A stretch of DNA of 33,614 nucleotides. Source: Chitinophagaceae bacterium (GTDB taxonomy: Bacteria > Bacteroidota > Bacteroidia > Chitinophagales > Chitinophagaceae). Made by a program: the position numbers and the translations under genes. The stretch's first letter is position 1; each line of letters opens with the position of its first letter. The stretch covers positions 1-33,614 of the forward strand of contig JAQBNL010000052.1 in assembly GCA_028288585.1 (NCBI GenBank). Reading direction: 5' to 3'. Shown one piece after another: positions 8,914 through 18,172 of this stretch. The notes under the pieces are model-generated. The model made no database searches, was not told the DNA's origin, and saw nothing but the letters and a program-made list of their open reading frames with translations.

Positions 8914-10380
8914 TTAATTATGTTTTCTTCGTAGAATTATTGCAGAATTTTTTTGAAGATCACCGGCAAATCTTATCTGGTAGCTATCTTCGCCGTCTTT
9001 AATTATAAGTAAGCCGGTATTGGGTGGGATACTGCCTAAGTTTTCAGCATACATTATTAACTGCAATGAATCTCCAAGGTCGGGGGTAATATAAACTGTT
9101 TTTGAAATAGCTTTTGTACTTAATCCCTGCCGGGGCATAATTATTTTCCCGTTCATTATAACAGATACCGTATCGCCATCAACTACACCATTGTCGTACA
9201 AGGTTAATATAAGACTATCAGATTTAAAATCAACGGTTCTGATAGTTTCAATTTTTCTCTTTGCCAATTCTTCATAAGAAATTACAGGTGCTGAAGCATT
9301 TGAATTTTGTACCGGCTTATAAACCGGGATTATTGGCTCTTTACTTTTTTCTTTTGGAACAGAAACGACTTCAGAGTTTTTCGTTGTTGGTTGTTCAATT
9401 ATAATCTCTTTTGTTTTTTTGTTACGGGGTTGGGTGATTACAGAATTATCTTTGGGGCGGGTTGAAGTTATCGCCGGCTTCTCTGTAGGTTGGGGTTGTA
9501 TCTCTGTCTTTTTTTCATTTTTTATAGAAGTAATTGCTGCATCTTTTTTTGGCTGAATAACAGGCAGTGTTTTTATTTCTGTAATAACAGTCTTTGGTTG
9601 CGGTGTAATTATTTCTGCCTTCTTAGTTAACACGGGCTGGTTTTTAACCAATTGCTTTTTTTGCTTTTCCCGGGCAACATCCTCTGTTTCTATCACATCA
9701 ACTTTATAGTCTATGGTATCTTCATTAATATCTATCAGGTTTTCGTCTTTCTCTATTTTAACCGGTTCTTTTTTTGTTTTAGATAAAACAGCTACATCTT
9801 TTTGTTGGGTTGGTTGAGCAGAAGGCTTATTATTTTTTATTGGTACAGGTACAACTGCAACATCTTTTTTCTCATTGTTTTTAGATTGAATAAAAGAAAG
9901 TGAATTTGAAAGATTCAGTTCATCCAGTTTTGCAATTAGTTTGGTTTCAGTTATTTTTTCTTTTTTCTTAAGATTAATAGTGCCGGTAGCAGATGCATAT
10001 TCTTTTGTTCTGTTAGTACTAAAAGCGCCAACAAGATATTCTCCTGATGGGCTAAAGGTTATGCTTAAAGTGCTAAACATTTTTACACCTTTTGGAGGCG
10101 GGAATAAATAATTATTATAAATCAATTCATCATCTTCAATTAATATTTTAGTTCCCTTCTGTTTTATTTTTAATGTTTTAACGCCAGCTACTTCTTTGTT
10201 ATCATCTATAAAGGTTGTATGAGAAAATCCGGTGAGCTTTCCTCTAGTTTCGGAAATAGCAATTTCGTATGGGATGTATTTACGTGTACTATCATTGTAA
10301 ATAGTACCAGTCCATACGCCATGGATATCCTGTGAAAAAAGTTGTAAAGGCACCAATAAAAAAATTAAAAAAATTCTCAT
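8914..10380 (-). CDS. Unknown secreted two-domain protein inside the selenium operon
   Basis: The 488-residue protein has a signal peptide (1-16, cleavage after LFS). Residues 17-138 look like a lipocalin-type beta-barrel ([10 protein letters not shown] at 21-30, repeated beta strands). Residues 139-365 form a low-complexity Lys/Pro/Thr/Glu linker, like a cell-wall-spanning or unstructured tether. A compact C-terminal domain (about 376-488) includes [14 protein letters not shown] and [14 protein letters not shown], a module seen in other Bacteroidota secreted proteins. No catalytic residues or Cys cluster are visible. Its ATG overlaps the mnmH stop (ATGA, 4 bp) and its stop is 23 bp before selD, so it is transcribed and probably translated together with both. 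It may be envelope-associated; a selenium role is only inference from position. Confidence 0.75.
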   Translation of the reverse strand: MRIFLIFLLVPLQLFSQDIHGVWTGTIYNDSTRKYIPYEIAISETRGKLTGFSHTTFIDDNKEVAGVKTLKIKQKGTKILIEDDELIYNNYLFPPPKGVKMFSTLSITFSPSGEYLVGAFSTNRTKEYASATGTINLKKKEKITETKLIAKLDELNLSNSLSFIQSKNNEKKDVAVVPVPIKNNKPSAQPTQQKDVAVLSKTKKEPVKIEKDENLIDINEDTIDYKVDVIETEDVAREKQKKQLVKNQPVLTKKAEIITPQPKTVITEIKTLPVIQPKKDAAITSIKNEKKTEIQPQPTEKPAITSTRPKDNSVITQPRNKKTKEIIIEQPTTKNSEVVSVPKEKSKEPIIPVYKPVQNSNASAPVISYEELAKRKIETIRTVDFKSDSLILTLYDNGVVDGDTVSVIMNGKIIMPRQGLSTKAISKTVYITPDLGDSLQLIMYAENLGSIPPNTGLLIIKDGEDSYQIRFAGDLQKNSAIILRRKHN

Positions 10381-11447
10381 ACTTCCTGGAGTGACAGTTT
10401 ATTTACATTAACAGAACTATTAACGCACGGGCACGGGATAACATTTAATAAAGATTCATAATTTTTCCTGTTGCGGAGGCCCTTATTATAAAGCTTATCA
10501 TAATATTTTAATAATATATTGAAACACTCCCGGATATTGTTTTCAGACAAGAAACTTATTGCCGTTTTTGTTTCGAGCCCACCCAGTCTTTTTTGAATAC
10601 GTTCAATCGCTTCGCCTAACTTTTCTTTTTCAAAATTTCCATACGTTGTAACCAGGTAATTCAATCTTTCTTCAAAAGGAATATCTAAAAAATATACCGG
10701 GCTATTTCTCATCTTCTCCCAAAATGAATTTGGAATAATGATTTTCCCGATTCGCTGGCTTTCATCCTCCAGCCATATATCAGACGCAGAACTTTTCTTA
10801 AATAATTCAACTGCCAATAAGTTTTCAAACATTTCCTGCGAAGGCTGGGGTTTTTCACCTATTGCACCAAAAGCAGAACCTTTGTGATTTGCCAGATTTT
10901 CCAAATCAATAACAGGATAATTCTTTTGTTTTAATTCCTGGAGTAACATTGTTTTTCCTGAGCCTGTATAACCGCCTAATATTTTTAAATTATATTCTTT
11001 ATCAAACTGCCTTAAAACCCAATTACGAAAAGCCTTATATCCTCCTGTTAATGTATAAACTTTAAACCCATACATATCCAAAAGCCATGCTACCGCAGCG
11101 CTTCGCATTCCGCCTCTCCAGCAATGCACCAATATGCAATTAGCAATTGGCAACGAATCATTTTTGCTTATTGCCTGTTGCCATTTGCCTGTTATGGCTT
11201 CCATTTCTTCTACCATCTTCTTCATCTTCACACCAAAAAAATCAAGTCCGATTTTTATTGCGGCTTGCCTGCTTTGTTGCTTATACGCCGTTCCAACAAT
11301 TTTTCTTTCTTCATCAGTAAATAATGGCAATGAATATGCGCCGGGAATTTGTGCATGATTAAATTCGCCCGGGCTGCGAACGTCAATAACGGGATATTGT
11401 TCTGAGAGCTGCAAAAAAATTTCAATATTAATTTTCTCTGTTGCCAT
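10377..11447 (-). CDS. mnmH: tRNA 2-selenouridine synthase
   Basis: MnmH (SelU/YbbB) replaces the sulfur of 2-thiouridine at the tRNA wobble position with selenium, using selenophosphate, through a geranylated intermediate. The 356-residue protein has an N-terminal rhodanese domain with IDVRSPGEF (21-29), TDEER, and the catalytic Cys in HCWRGGMRS (C109). A P-loop domain has GGYTGSGKT (158-166). SelD, the donor enzyme, is encoded in the same unit. The segment just before the catalytic loop (86-105) seems longer than usual and is encoded by short repetitive DNA. A terminator hairpin ends about 9 nt before the ATG, so expression may depend on readthrough from rho. Confidence 0.95.
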   Translation of the reverse strand: MATEKINIEIFLQLSEQYPVIDVRSPGEFNHAQIPGAYSLPLFTDEERKIVGTAYKQQSRQAAIKIGLDFFGVKMKKMVEEMEAITGKWQQAISKNDSLPIANCILVHCWRGGMRSAAVAWLLDMYGFKVYTLTGGYKAFRNWVLRQFDKEYNLKILGGYTGSGKTMLLQELKQKNYPVIDLENLANHKGSAFGAIGEKPQPSQEMFENLLAVELFKKSSASDIWLEDESQRIGKIIIPNSFWEKMRNSPVYFLDIPFEERLNYLVTTYGNFEKEKLGEAIERIQKRLGGLETKTAISFLSENNIRECFNILLKYYDKLYNKGLRNRKNYESLLNVIPCPCVNSSVNVNKLSLQEV

Positions 11448-11449
11448 AA

Positions 11450-11477
11450 ATAAAAAACCACCGTATTAGCAGTGGTT
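11450..11477 (-). terminator. Intrinsic terminator after rho
   Basis: On the minus strand the arms AACCAC (11477-11472) and GTGGTT (11461-11456) form a 6-bp stem around a 10-nt loop, followed by a T-rich tail (TTTTTATTT) that runs almost into the mnmH start codon at 11447. It lies 25 nt after the rho stop codon. The stem is short, so strength is uncertain. Confidence 0.55.
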
Positions 11478-11502
11478 AATCTTTGTATAGTATTAGTTTT
11501 TA

Positions 11503-13152
11503 TTATCCATTCATCGAAGTTAAAAACTCCATGTTATCTTTTGTGCCTTTCATATTCTTCATTAACGTATTAATTGCTTCTTCAGGATTCATATCACCCA
11601 TATGATTACGCAATACCCACATACGCTTAAGAACATCTTTATCCAGTAACAGGTCATCACGCCTTGTAGAAGATGCAACAATATCTATGGCAGGGAAAAT
11701 CCTGCGGTTTGATAAACGCCTGTCTAATTGCAGTTCCATATTGCCGGTTCCCTTAAATTCTTCAAATATTACCTCATCCATTTTACTTCCTGTATCAACC
11801 AATGCGGTTGCAATAATGGTAAGAGAGCCTCCGAACTCTATTTTTCTTGCAGCACCAAAAAACTGTTTTGGCTTTTGCATTGCATTTGCTTCAACACCTC
11901 CTGATAAAACCTTGCCGCTAGCCGGCGCTACTGTATTGTGCGCCCTTGCCAAACGTGTGATACTATCTAACAATATTACAACATCATGTCCGCACTCAAC
12001 CAGGCGTTTTGCTTTTTGCAAGGCCATAGTACTCACCTTCACATGCTTATCTGCCGGCTCATCAAATGTTGATGCGATAACCTCTGCTCTAACACTACGC
12101 TCCATATCAGTTACCTCTTCCGGCCTTTCATCAACCAGCACAATAATTAAATATATCTCTGGGTGATTAGCTGCAATTGCATTCGCAATTTCTTTCAGTA
12201 ACATGGTTTTGCCCGTTTTGGGCTGGGCAACAATTAATCCACGCTGGCCCTTACCAATTGGAGTAAACAAATCCATTATTCTTGTAGAAAGATTACTGGA
12301 CTCTGTAAATAAATTTAATTTCTCAAAAGGAAATAATGGTGTCAGGTAATCAAATGGAACACGGTCACGAACTTCATCCGGGCCCTTACCATTGATGGTC
12401 TCCACTTTTAATAATGCAAAATATTTTTCACCTTCCTTTGGCGGACGAACAGAACCATAAACTGTATCGCCGGTTTTTAATCCAAAAAGTTTTATTTGTG
12501 AAGGAGACACATAAATATCATCAGGAGATGATAAATAATTATAATCACTGCTTCTCAAAAATCCATACCCATCGGGCATCATTTCTAGAACACCTTCGCC
12601 TAAAATAATCCCATCAAATTCAATATTAAATGCGGGCTCCCTGCGTTGAGGGAAATTTCTTGGCTGTACAGGTGTTCCACCGTTGCTTTGTATTTCGCCG
12701 CTTTGAGGAAGATCATCATTTAATAAGCTAACAAGGGCGGGTGCAATTGACATCGGGCTGTTCTGTGAATCCTCATTGTTATCCTGTTCTTCCGTAGGCT
12801 GAGCATCCTCATTTCGCTCTTCATTGTCAAGCTCTTCCTCTCTTTCTTTTTTAGCAGGTTTTGCTTTATGTACAACCGGGGTTTCAGATTTTTTAACCTT
12901 TAATTCAGGTTTTACCTTTTCCTCTATAGCAGCAGGTGCAGTGTCGGCTTTGTTATCGACCGCAGGCTTAATAATTCTTTTACGTTTTGGCTTTTCGCCA
13001 TCAGCAGCATTATTCATTGTGTTTTGTTTATTCAGGATTTGTGAAATGAGTTCCTGTTTTTCTAATTTTTTTGCGTTGGAAATGTTTTGTTCTATTGCTA
13101 TATCCTGCAACTCAGGAACGAGCAGGTCGTTCAGTTGTGAAATGTCGTACAT
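11503..13152 (-). CDS. rho: Transcription termination factor Rho
   Basis: Rho is the hexameric RNA-dependent helicase that ends transcripts. Domains in order: Rho N-terminal SAP-like helices (1-43), a disordered insertion of about 130 residues (45-175) first Lys/Pro-rich and then Glu/Asp/Asn-rich, the cold-shock RNA-binding domain (about 178-255; [19 protein letters not shown]), and the RecA-type ATPase with Walker A AQPKTGKT (309-316), Walker B DVVILLDS (390-397) and the Q/R-loop region [21 protein letters not shown]. The length of 549 compares with 419 in E. coli. Such insertions are usual in Bacteroidota Rho and may add RNA contacts or condensate behaviour (inference). It is followed by a terminator-like hairpin and mnmH. 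Confidence 0.97.
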   Translation of the reverse strand: MYDISQLNDLLVPELQDIAIEQNISNAKKLEKQELISQILNKQNTMNNAADGEKPKRKRIIKPAVDNKADTAPAAIEEKVKPELKVKKSETPVVHKAKPAKKEREEELDNEERNEDAQPTEEQDNNEDSQNSPMSIAPALVSLLNDDLPQSGEIQSNGGTPVQPRNFPQRREPAFNIEFDGIILGEGVLEMMPDGYGFLRSSDYNYLSSPDDIYVSPSQIKLFGLKTGDTVYGSVRPPKEGEKYFALLKVETINGKGPDEVRDRVPFDYLTPLFPFEKLNLFTESSNLSTRIMDLFTPIGKGQRGLIVAQPKTGKTMLLKEIANAIAANHPEIYLIIVLVDERPEEVTDMERSVRAEVIASTFDEPADKHVKVSTMALQKAKRLVECGHDVVILLDSITRLARAHNTVAPASGKVLSGGVEANAMQKPKQFFGAARKIEFGGSLTIIATALVDTGSKMDEVIFEEFKGTGNMELQLDRRLSNRRIFPAIDIVASSTRRDDLLLDKDVLKRMWVLRNHMGDMNPEEAINTLMKNMKGTKDNMEFLTSMNG

Positions 13153-13470
13153 AAAATACTTGTAGATTAAAAACTCAAATCGATCTTAATGTGTGAACTA
13201 TAAATTTTGATGATTTATATGGAATGGATTCTATTATTGAAACTGAAAAGCTTAGAGAAAAAGGAGAACCAATCAGCTTATTCCGATGCAATAATAAGAT
13301 AAATTTATAAAAAAAGGAAATATTTTATGTTCAACTTTTTCTTCGTTGATTGAATCCATTGGTCTTAATAAATTATTAAGCCCTAATCCACCATTATATG
13401 AGCATTCTATCAGTATTCTGCATATTTGGGTTTATCTGTATCCTGTATCTTTGCCTTCCAAAATGGATAT
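13153..13470. other. Intergenic region between divergent rho and asnS
   Basis: The 318-bp region holds no gene I can support. It contains a perfect palindrome with 8-bp arms (CTTAATAA-A-TTATTAAG, 13364-13380), one AAGCCCTAA word (13378-13386), and the asnS promoter. No exact TAnnTTTG was found for rho on the minus strand. ORFs of under 30 codons are present but carry no sign of coding. Confidence 0.6.
13426..13453 (+). promoter_or_regulatory. Bacteroidota-type promoter of asnS
   Basis: TTG (13426-13428), a 17-nt spacer and TATCTTTG (13446-13453) match both the -33 and -7 elements exactly. It lies 17 nt before the ATG at 13471, giving a very short leader, and supports that start over an upstream TTG at 13426, which is part of the promoter itself. 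Confidence 0.7.
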
Positions 13471-14910
13471 ATGTTTAATAACAGAACAAGGATAAAGGAG
13501 CTGATAGCGAATGAGAGCGTTAACTACGAAGTTATCGTTATGGGCTGGGTCCGCACTTTCAGGAATAACCAGTTTATTGCTTTGAACGATGGAAGCACCA
13601 ATAATAATTTGCAGGTGGTTGCAGAGTTAGGAAAATTTGACGAATCAGTTTTAAAAAGAATAACTACCGGGGCTGCATTAAAGGTAAGCGGAGAAATTAT
13701 TCCTTCATTAGGTAAAGGACAAAAAATAGAATTAAAAGCTCATTTAATCGAAATACTTGGAGACAGTGATGCTGAAAAATATCCCTTACAACCCAAAAAG
13801 CATAGCCTTGAGTTTTTAAGAGAGATAGCGCACCTGCGTTTTAGGACTAACACATTCGCCGCTATTTTTAGGGTTCGCCATACTTTAGCTTTTGCTGTTC
13901 ATAAGTTTTTTAATGATAAGGGGTTTGTATACCTGCATACTCCAATTATAACCGCATCAGATGCGGAAGGGGCAGGAGAAATGTTTCACGTTACCAATTT
14001 TGACCTAACCAATCCTGCTAAAAATGAAGATGGTTCTATAAATTATAAAGAAGATTTTTTTGGTAAGGCAACTAACCTCACGGTTAGCGGGCAATTAGAA
14101 GGCGAACTTGCTGCCATGGCACTTGCCGATGTGTATACCTTCGGACCAACTTTTCGTGCAGAGAATAGTAACACAGCAAGGCATCTCGCAGAGTTCTGGA
14201 TGATAGAGCCGGAAATGGCTTTCTATGATCTGGAAGACAACATGAACCTTGCTGAAGAATTTATTAAGTACATTATAAAATATACCCTGGAAAATAATAA
14301 AGATGACCTGGAATTTTTATCACAACGATTAGCTGAGGAGGAAAAACAAAAACCTCAACATGAGCGCAGCGAAATGGGGCTTATAGAAAAACTGGAATTT
14401 GTTATCAATAATAATTTTGAACGGCTGACCTATACTGAAGCGATTCAAATATTAAAAGAATCAAATCATAACAAGAAAAAGAAATTTCAATATTTGATTG
14501 AAGACTGGGGGGTTGATTTGCAAAGCGAACATGAGCGTTACCTGGTAGAAAAACATTTTAAAAAACCTGTTATCCTCACTGATTATCCTAAAAATATAAA
14601 GGCGTTTTACATGCGGCAAAATGAGGATGGAAAAACAGTGGCTGCTATGGATATTTTAGCACCGGGAATTGGAGAAATTGTTGGCGGTTCGCAAAGAGAA
14701 GAAAGATTGAACAAACTAACTGAGCGTATGAATGAGATGCATATATCAACGGAAGAACTGGATTGGTATTTAGATACAAGAAGATTTGGGCCAGTCCCTC
14801 ATGCTGGCTTTGGGCTTGGCTTTGAGCGGTTAGTGCAATTTGTAACCGGCATGTCTAATATCAGGGATGTAATTCCTTTTCCAAGAACACCTAAGAGTGC
14901 GGAGTTTTAA
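13471..14910 (+). CDS. asnS: Asparaginyl-tRNA synthetase
   Basis: This class IIb aminoacyl-tRNA synthetase charges tRNA-Asn with asparagine. The protein has 479 residues from the ATG at 13471. It has an OB-fold anticodon-binding domain at the N terminus ([20 protein letters not shown]), then the class II catalytic core: motif 2 in [20 protein letters not shown] and motif 3 in [12 protein letters not shown] near the C terminus, with the AsnRS-type [14 protein letters not shown]. An in-frame TTG 15 codons upstream is rejected because it lies in the promoter and the added residues are not family-like. It converges with the DUF3089 gene, 7 bp between stops. Confidence 0.96.
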   Translation: MFNNRTRIKELIANESVNYEVIVMGWVRTFRNNQFIALNDGSTNNNLQVVAELGKFDESVLKRITTGAALKVSGEIIPSLGKGQKIELKAHLIEILGDSDAEKYPLQPKKHSLEFLREIAHLRFRTNTFAAIFRVRHTLAFAVHKFFNDKGFVYLHTPIITASDAEGAGEMFHVTNFDLTNPAKNEDGSINYKEDFFGKATNLTVSGQLEGELAAMALADVYTFGPTFRAENSNTARHLAEFWMIEPEMAFYDLEDNMNLAEEFIKYIIKYTLENNKDDLEFLSQRLAEEEKQKPQHERSEMGLIEKLEFVINNNFERLTYTEAIQILKESNHNKKKKFQYLIEDWGVDLQSEHERYLVEKHFKKPVILTDYPKNIKAFYMRQNEDGKTVAAMDILAPGIGEIVGGSQREERLNKLTERMNEMHISTEELDWYLDTRRFGPVPHAGFGLGFERLVQFVTGMSNIRDVIPFPRTPKSAEF

Positions 14911-14917
14911 ATCAAAT

Positions 14918-15976
14918 TTATTTTTTCAGAAAGGAGGTAATTCTTGTCTTAACATTCTCTCTTATATTCATATAAAATAAATTGTAGTCAACAATGTGAT
15001 AATTTTTCATTGTTAAAAAAACATTTCCAAAAAATTGGGGTTTGTTGGTCCACAATATATTTCCATGAATTTGTGCATGGACCAATCCTGGAATTACTTT
15101 ATTAAAATCTCTTAGTATTCCTCCTTTGTTTAGTTTTGCCGGGGCAAAATCTTCATCAAGCGACCAGGTTAAAGGATTTGTTACAAAGGCTTTTTCTTTT
15201 TCATTGGCTACAAATTCAGGGATATATTCTTCTTTAAATGTTCTCCAGCTAACAAAACATCCTGTTGCGGCCGAGTCTTTACAGGGTTTTAATTCTTTAA
15301 AATAATTTGTAAAAACGGGTAGACCAATAATGTATGCGCAAACTAATTTTTTTCGCAATGGAAGGTTTTCAAAAAACTCTTTTAATATTCTTCCTGCATG
15401 CAGGGTGCCCTGGCTGTGTGCTGCAATAATAATTGGTCGGCCATTATTATAATATTTTAAATAATATTCAAAAGCGGTTTTTATGTCTTCGTAAGCAATA
15501 TCAAATGCTTTATCAGCAGCATTTTTATTTTTTATAAAAAATGCTTTTAAATTAGCCTGCCTGTACCGGGGAGCAAATATTCTGCACTGTGCATTAAATA
15601 CACTAGCCTGGTATAAGATTGCAGAGTTATCTGTTTTTTTATTTAATACTTCGTCATTTATATCAGCATTCCATCCCATGGGCATTGCCAAATCAGTGTA
15701 TGTTGTTGGATGAATAAAAAACACATCTGCTAATGAGTCTTTCTTTTTATCTTGAATGGACGAAGGAATATTATCTGCAGCATCAGCTTTCCATGGATGC
15801 GATGCCCAATAATCTAAGTTTGAATAGTCTGGTTTTCCTGAAATATTTTTAAATTGATAATTGGTTGGATTAAAATATTTGTAGGGGGAACAGGAGACTA
15901 TTGTGATAATACAAATAAAATTAAATATGGCGTATAATGGTTTGTTGAATAAAGAATTATCTTGATGTTTTTTCAT
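14918..15976 (-). CDS. DUF3089 lipoprotein, alpha/beta hydrolase fold
   Basis: The 352-residue protein is read from the ATG at 15976. An upstream in-frame ATG at 16081 would add 35 residues and overlap chrA, and would bury the signal, so it is not used. The N terminus is a lipoprotein signal with lipobox IVSC followed by SP. The DUF3089 features are DVFFIHPTTY near the start of the mature domain, a nucleophile elbow AAHSQGT (Ser nucleophile), and a late VHAQIHGN His. It is predicted to act as an esterase or lipase at the envelope; substrate unknown. It is transcribed divergently from the chromate transporter, with a long palindrome between the two starts. Confidence 0.8.
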   Translation of the reverse strand: MKKHQDNSLFNKPLYAIFNFICIITIVSCSPYKYFNPTNYQFKNISGKPDYSNLDYWASHPWKADAADNIPSSIQDKKKDSLADVFFIHPTTYTDLAMPMGWNADINDEVLNKKTDNSAILYQASVFNAQCRIFAPRYRQANLKAFFIKNKNAADKAFDIAYEDIKTAFEYYLKYYNNGRPIIIAAHSQGTLHAGRILKEFFENLPLRKKLVCAYIIGLPVFTNYFKELKPCKDSAATGCFVSWRTFKEEYIPEFVANEKEKAFVTNPLTWSLDEDFAPAKLNKGGILRDFNKVIPGLVHAQIHGNILWTNKPQFFGNVFLTMKNYHIVDYNLFYMNIRENVKTRITSFLKK

Positions 15977-15984
15977 ATACGAAT

Positions 15985-16003
15985 TTACATTTGTAAAATG
16001 TAA
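15985..16003. promoter_or_regulatory. Perfect palindrome between lipoprotein gene and chrA
   Basis: TTACATTT-GTA-AAATGTAA has 8-bp arms and a 3-nt centre, lying 9 bp upstream of the lipoprotein ATG and 63 bp upstream of chrA. A second inverted repeat (TAACC-6 nt-GGTTA, 16001-16016) abuts it, and CGAAT/ATTCG half-sites (15980-15984, 16007-16011) frame both. It looks like an operator for a dimeric repressor; the protein is unknown. Confidence 0.45.
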
Positions 16004-16066
16004 CCTATTCGGGTTAAAAACCTTTTTATAAAAATGGCATCTTTTACTTTTTAGTATTTTCAAATA

Positions 16067-17287
16067 ATGCTTCAGCGTCATGGTCCTTTTTTAAAAGCCG
16101 TTTTTTTTCATAGCATTTCTGCTTTTGGCGGGCCCCAGGGTCATTTGGGGATGATGATGAAAACATTTGTTGACAGGAGGCGGGATATTTCGAAAGAGGA
16201 GCTGATGGATTATGTTTCTTTTTGTCAACTGTTGCCCGGGGCATCATCAACACAAACTTTAACCTTAATAGGATATAAAAGAGGTGGAGTTCCTTTAGCG
16301 GTACTTACTCTGATTATATGGATACTGCCGGCATGCCTTTTAATGTCAGCATTTTCATTTATCGTTCAATATATTGATACTAAACATTCAGGGATAAGTA
16401 TTTTTAAATTTATTCAACCCATGGCTGTTGGATTTTTAGCATTTGCAGCGTATAGAGTATACAAAACTTCCATAATAAATTTGATTACATATGTCATAAT
16501 GCTTTTGTCATTATTTATCACGTTTATATTGTTTAAGACACCGTGGGTTTTTCCGATTTTGATAATCCTTGGAGGGGTGGTCACTAATTTTAGTAATAAG
16601 CGCTATCCACGCAATAAAGCATTAAAACCAAAATTGATAAAGTGGACTAATATTTGGTTGTTTGTATTAATTTTTATTATAGCAGGAGTATTAAGTGAAG
16701 TTTCTCGAACCCGAAACTGGGAAAATAAACGAAGTTTCGCCTTATTCGAAAACTTTTATCGTTTTGGAAGTTTGGTCTTTGGAGGGGGAGATGTATTAAT
16801 GCCGATGATGTATGACCAATATGTAGTAAGAGATAAAATAAAATATAATATTACCCGGGAGGAATATTTAACCGGTTGGGGTATGGTAAGAGCAATTCCC
16901 GGCCCTGTGTTTTCTGTTGCTTCGTATACAGGGGGCATGGTAATGAGACCGGAAGGAAAAATGATGCAACTGTTTGGTTGTGTGATAGGGGCAATTGCAA
17001 TCTTTTTACCAAGTGCATTATTAGTTTTGTTTTTTTATCCCGTCTGGCATAATCTAAAAAAATATCCAATAGTCTATCGGGCTTTAGAGGGAATTAACGC
17101 TGCAGTAGTAGGCATTATGTGGGGAGCGACTTTTTATTTATTACACGATATATCAATCGCTAATTTTAAAACGGTCAGTTTTATTAATATTGGTGTAATT
17201 ATAGGAACTTTTTGCCTATTAAGCTTTAGCAAAATAAAATCTCCTTATGTAGTAGTAGGTTGTTTATTGCTGGGTTGGTTCTTTTAA
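16067..17287 (+). CDS. chrA: Chromate transporter, two CHR domains
   Basis: The 406-residue inner-membrane protein of the CHR family, whose known members export chromate with sulfate-related specificity. The N-terminal CHR domain has [14 protein letters not shown] (18-31), [23 protein letters not shown] and [13 protein letters not shown]. The second domain repeats the pattern with [16 protein letters not shown] (about 238-253), [16 protein letters not shown] and TGGMV. Around ten hydrophobic helices are spread over both halves. An in-frame stop lies five codons upstream of the ATG at 16067, which fixes the start. Chromate is the family assignment; the natural substrate may differ. It ends 6 bp from nadD, convergent. 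Confidence 0.88.
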   Translation: MLQRHGPFLKAVFFHSISAFGGPQGHLGMMMKTFVDRRRDISKEELMDYVSFCQLLPGASSTQTLTLIGYKRGGVPLAVLTLIIWILPACLLMSAFSFIVQYIDTKHSGISIFKFIQPMAVGFLAFAAYRVYKTSIINLITYVIMLLSLFITFILFKTPWVFPILIILGGVVTNFSNKRYPRNKALKPKLIKWTNIWLFVLIFIIAGVLSEVSRTRNWENKRSFALFENFYRFGSLVFGGGDVLMPMMYDQYVVRDKIKYNITREEYLTGWGMVRAIPGPVFSVASYTGGMVMRPEGKMMQLFGCVIGAIAIFLPSALLVLFFYPVWHNLKKYPIVYRALEGINAAVVGIMWGATFYLLHDISIANFKTVSFINIGVIIGTFCLLSFSKIKSPYVVVGCLLLGWFF

Positions 17288-17293
17288 TACTCT

Positions 17294-17863
17294 TTATTTA
17301 TAGTAATGATTTCTTTCAATTTCTTCTTTTACAACATCAGGAACAAGAAATTTTATTGAGTCACCTTTTTTAATCATCTCCCGAATTTTTGTTGAAGAAA
17401 TATCAAGCAAGGGAGCTTTTAAGGTGACTATATTTTTTCCTAAATTATTTTCCATTGTAAATCCCGGCCTTTCATAAACCAATACCCGGTAGTTTCTAAT
17501 TAACTGCTCATAATTTTTCCACTTAGTAATATTTTGTAAACTATCGCTACCCATAATTACGGAAAATATTAAATCGGGATATTTTTCTTTTAGATACGTT
17601 AATGTATCTATTGTGTATGAAGGGATGGGCAAAGAAAATTCAATAATACTTGACCTTAATTTTTTTTCACCATCAATTGCAATATCAATTAAATACTTCC
17701 TATGATATTTATTTAGTAAGGTGCCATTAGTTTTTAGGGGATTTTGAGGAGAAACAACAAACCATACTTGATCCAAATCAGAGTTATTTGCAATATAATT
17801 TGCAATAATAAGATGACCTATATGTATTGGATTAAACGAACCGAAATAAAGACCAATTTTCAT
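17294..17863 (-). CDS. nadD: Nicotinate-nucleotide adenylyltransferase
   Basis: NadD joins nicotinate mononucleotide and ATP to make deamido-NAD, a step of NAD synthesis. The protein has 189 residues from the ATG at 17863, which gives MKIGLYFGSFNPIHIGHL at the N terminus with the nucleotidyltransferase motif GSFNPIHIGH. An upstream TTG at 17881 would add six residues and is less likely. VIMGSDSL and the C-terminal ISSTKIR motif are intact. It starts 22 bp after the feoA stop and is probably co-transcribed with it. Confidence 0.95.
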   Translation of the reverse strand: MKIGLYFGSFNPIHIGHLIIANYIANNSDLDQVWFVVSPQNPLKTNGTLLNKYHRKYLIDIAIDGEKKLRSSIIEFSLPIPSYTIDTLTYLKEKYPDLIFSVIMGSDSLQNITKWKNYEQLIRNYRVLVYERPGFTMENNLGKNIVTLKAPLLDISSTKIREMIKKGDSIKFLVPDVVKEEIERNHYYK

Positions 17864-17885
17864 TAGTGTGTTGAATATCAATTAT

Positions 17886-18113
17886 TTATACCTCTTCCAC
17901 GAGTATGGTTTCTGCTTCATTTAGGCGCAAACTTAAAAAATAACCAGAGACCCTAATAGATATCGGATCTCCTAAAGGAGCAATTTTTTCTATACTGATG
18001 ATTTCCCCGGGAAGACACCCCATTTCCATCAATTTTAAAAAAATATCATTTTTAATGAATGAGTTTATTCGTACCATTTTGCCGACTTGGATATCTGATA
18101 ATTTTTTTATCAT
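17886..18113 (-). CDS. feoA: Ferrous iron transport protein A (FeoA domain)
   Basis: The 75-residue cytosolic SH3-like protein is thought to assist FeoB. The signature is intact: LSDIQVGKMVRI, then LKLMEMGCLPGEIISIEKIAPLGDP, then ISIRVSGYFLSLRLNEAETILVE. It is a single FeoA domain of normal length. It lies upstream of nadD and opposite ybeY, about 15 kb from feoB, whereas the two are usually adjacent. A perfect 14-bp palindrome starts 6 bp upstream of the ATG. Confidence 0.9.
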   Translation of the reverse strand: MIKKLSDIQVGKMVRINSFIKNDIFLKLMEMGCLPGEIISIEKIAPLGDPISIRVSGYFLSLRLNEAETILVEEV

Positions 18114-18119
18114 CTAAGT

Positions 18120-18133
18120 GTAAATATATTTAC
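18120..18133. promoter_or_regulatory. 14-bp perfect palindrome between feoA and ybeY
   Basis: GTAAATATATTTAC is self-complementary and lies directly upstream of feoA in a 59-bp divergent spacer. It includes TATATTTA, one base from the -7 consensus, so it may be an operator over a promoter or only an AT-rich palindrome. Confidence 0.35.
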
Positions 18134-18172
18134 TTGTGAACTTCTATATTTTCGACTTTAGAAATAAAGCCT

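Noticed and set aside
11687-12166. 159-codon ORF opposite rho
   Set aside because: It is a shadow of the conserved rho ATPase domain on the other strand. Its composition follows from the rho codons.
13426-13470. TTG start for asnS at 13426
   Set aside because: The codon is the -33 TTG of an exact promoter match, and the added 15 residues do not resemble AsnS.
15977-16081. Longer N terminus for the DUF3089 lipoprotein (start at 16081)
   Set aside because: It would overlap the chrA start and place a basic stretch before a clear lipoprotein signal. The ATG at 15976 gives a normal lipobox.
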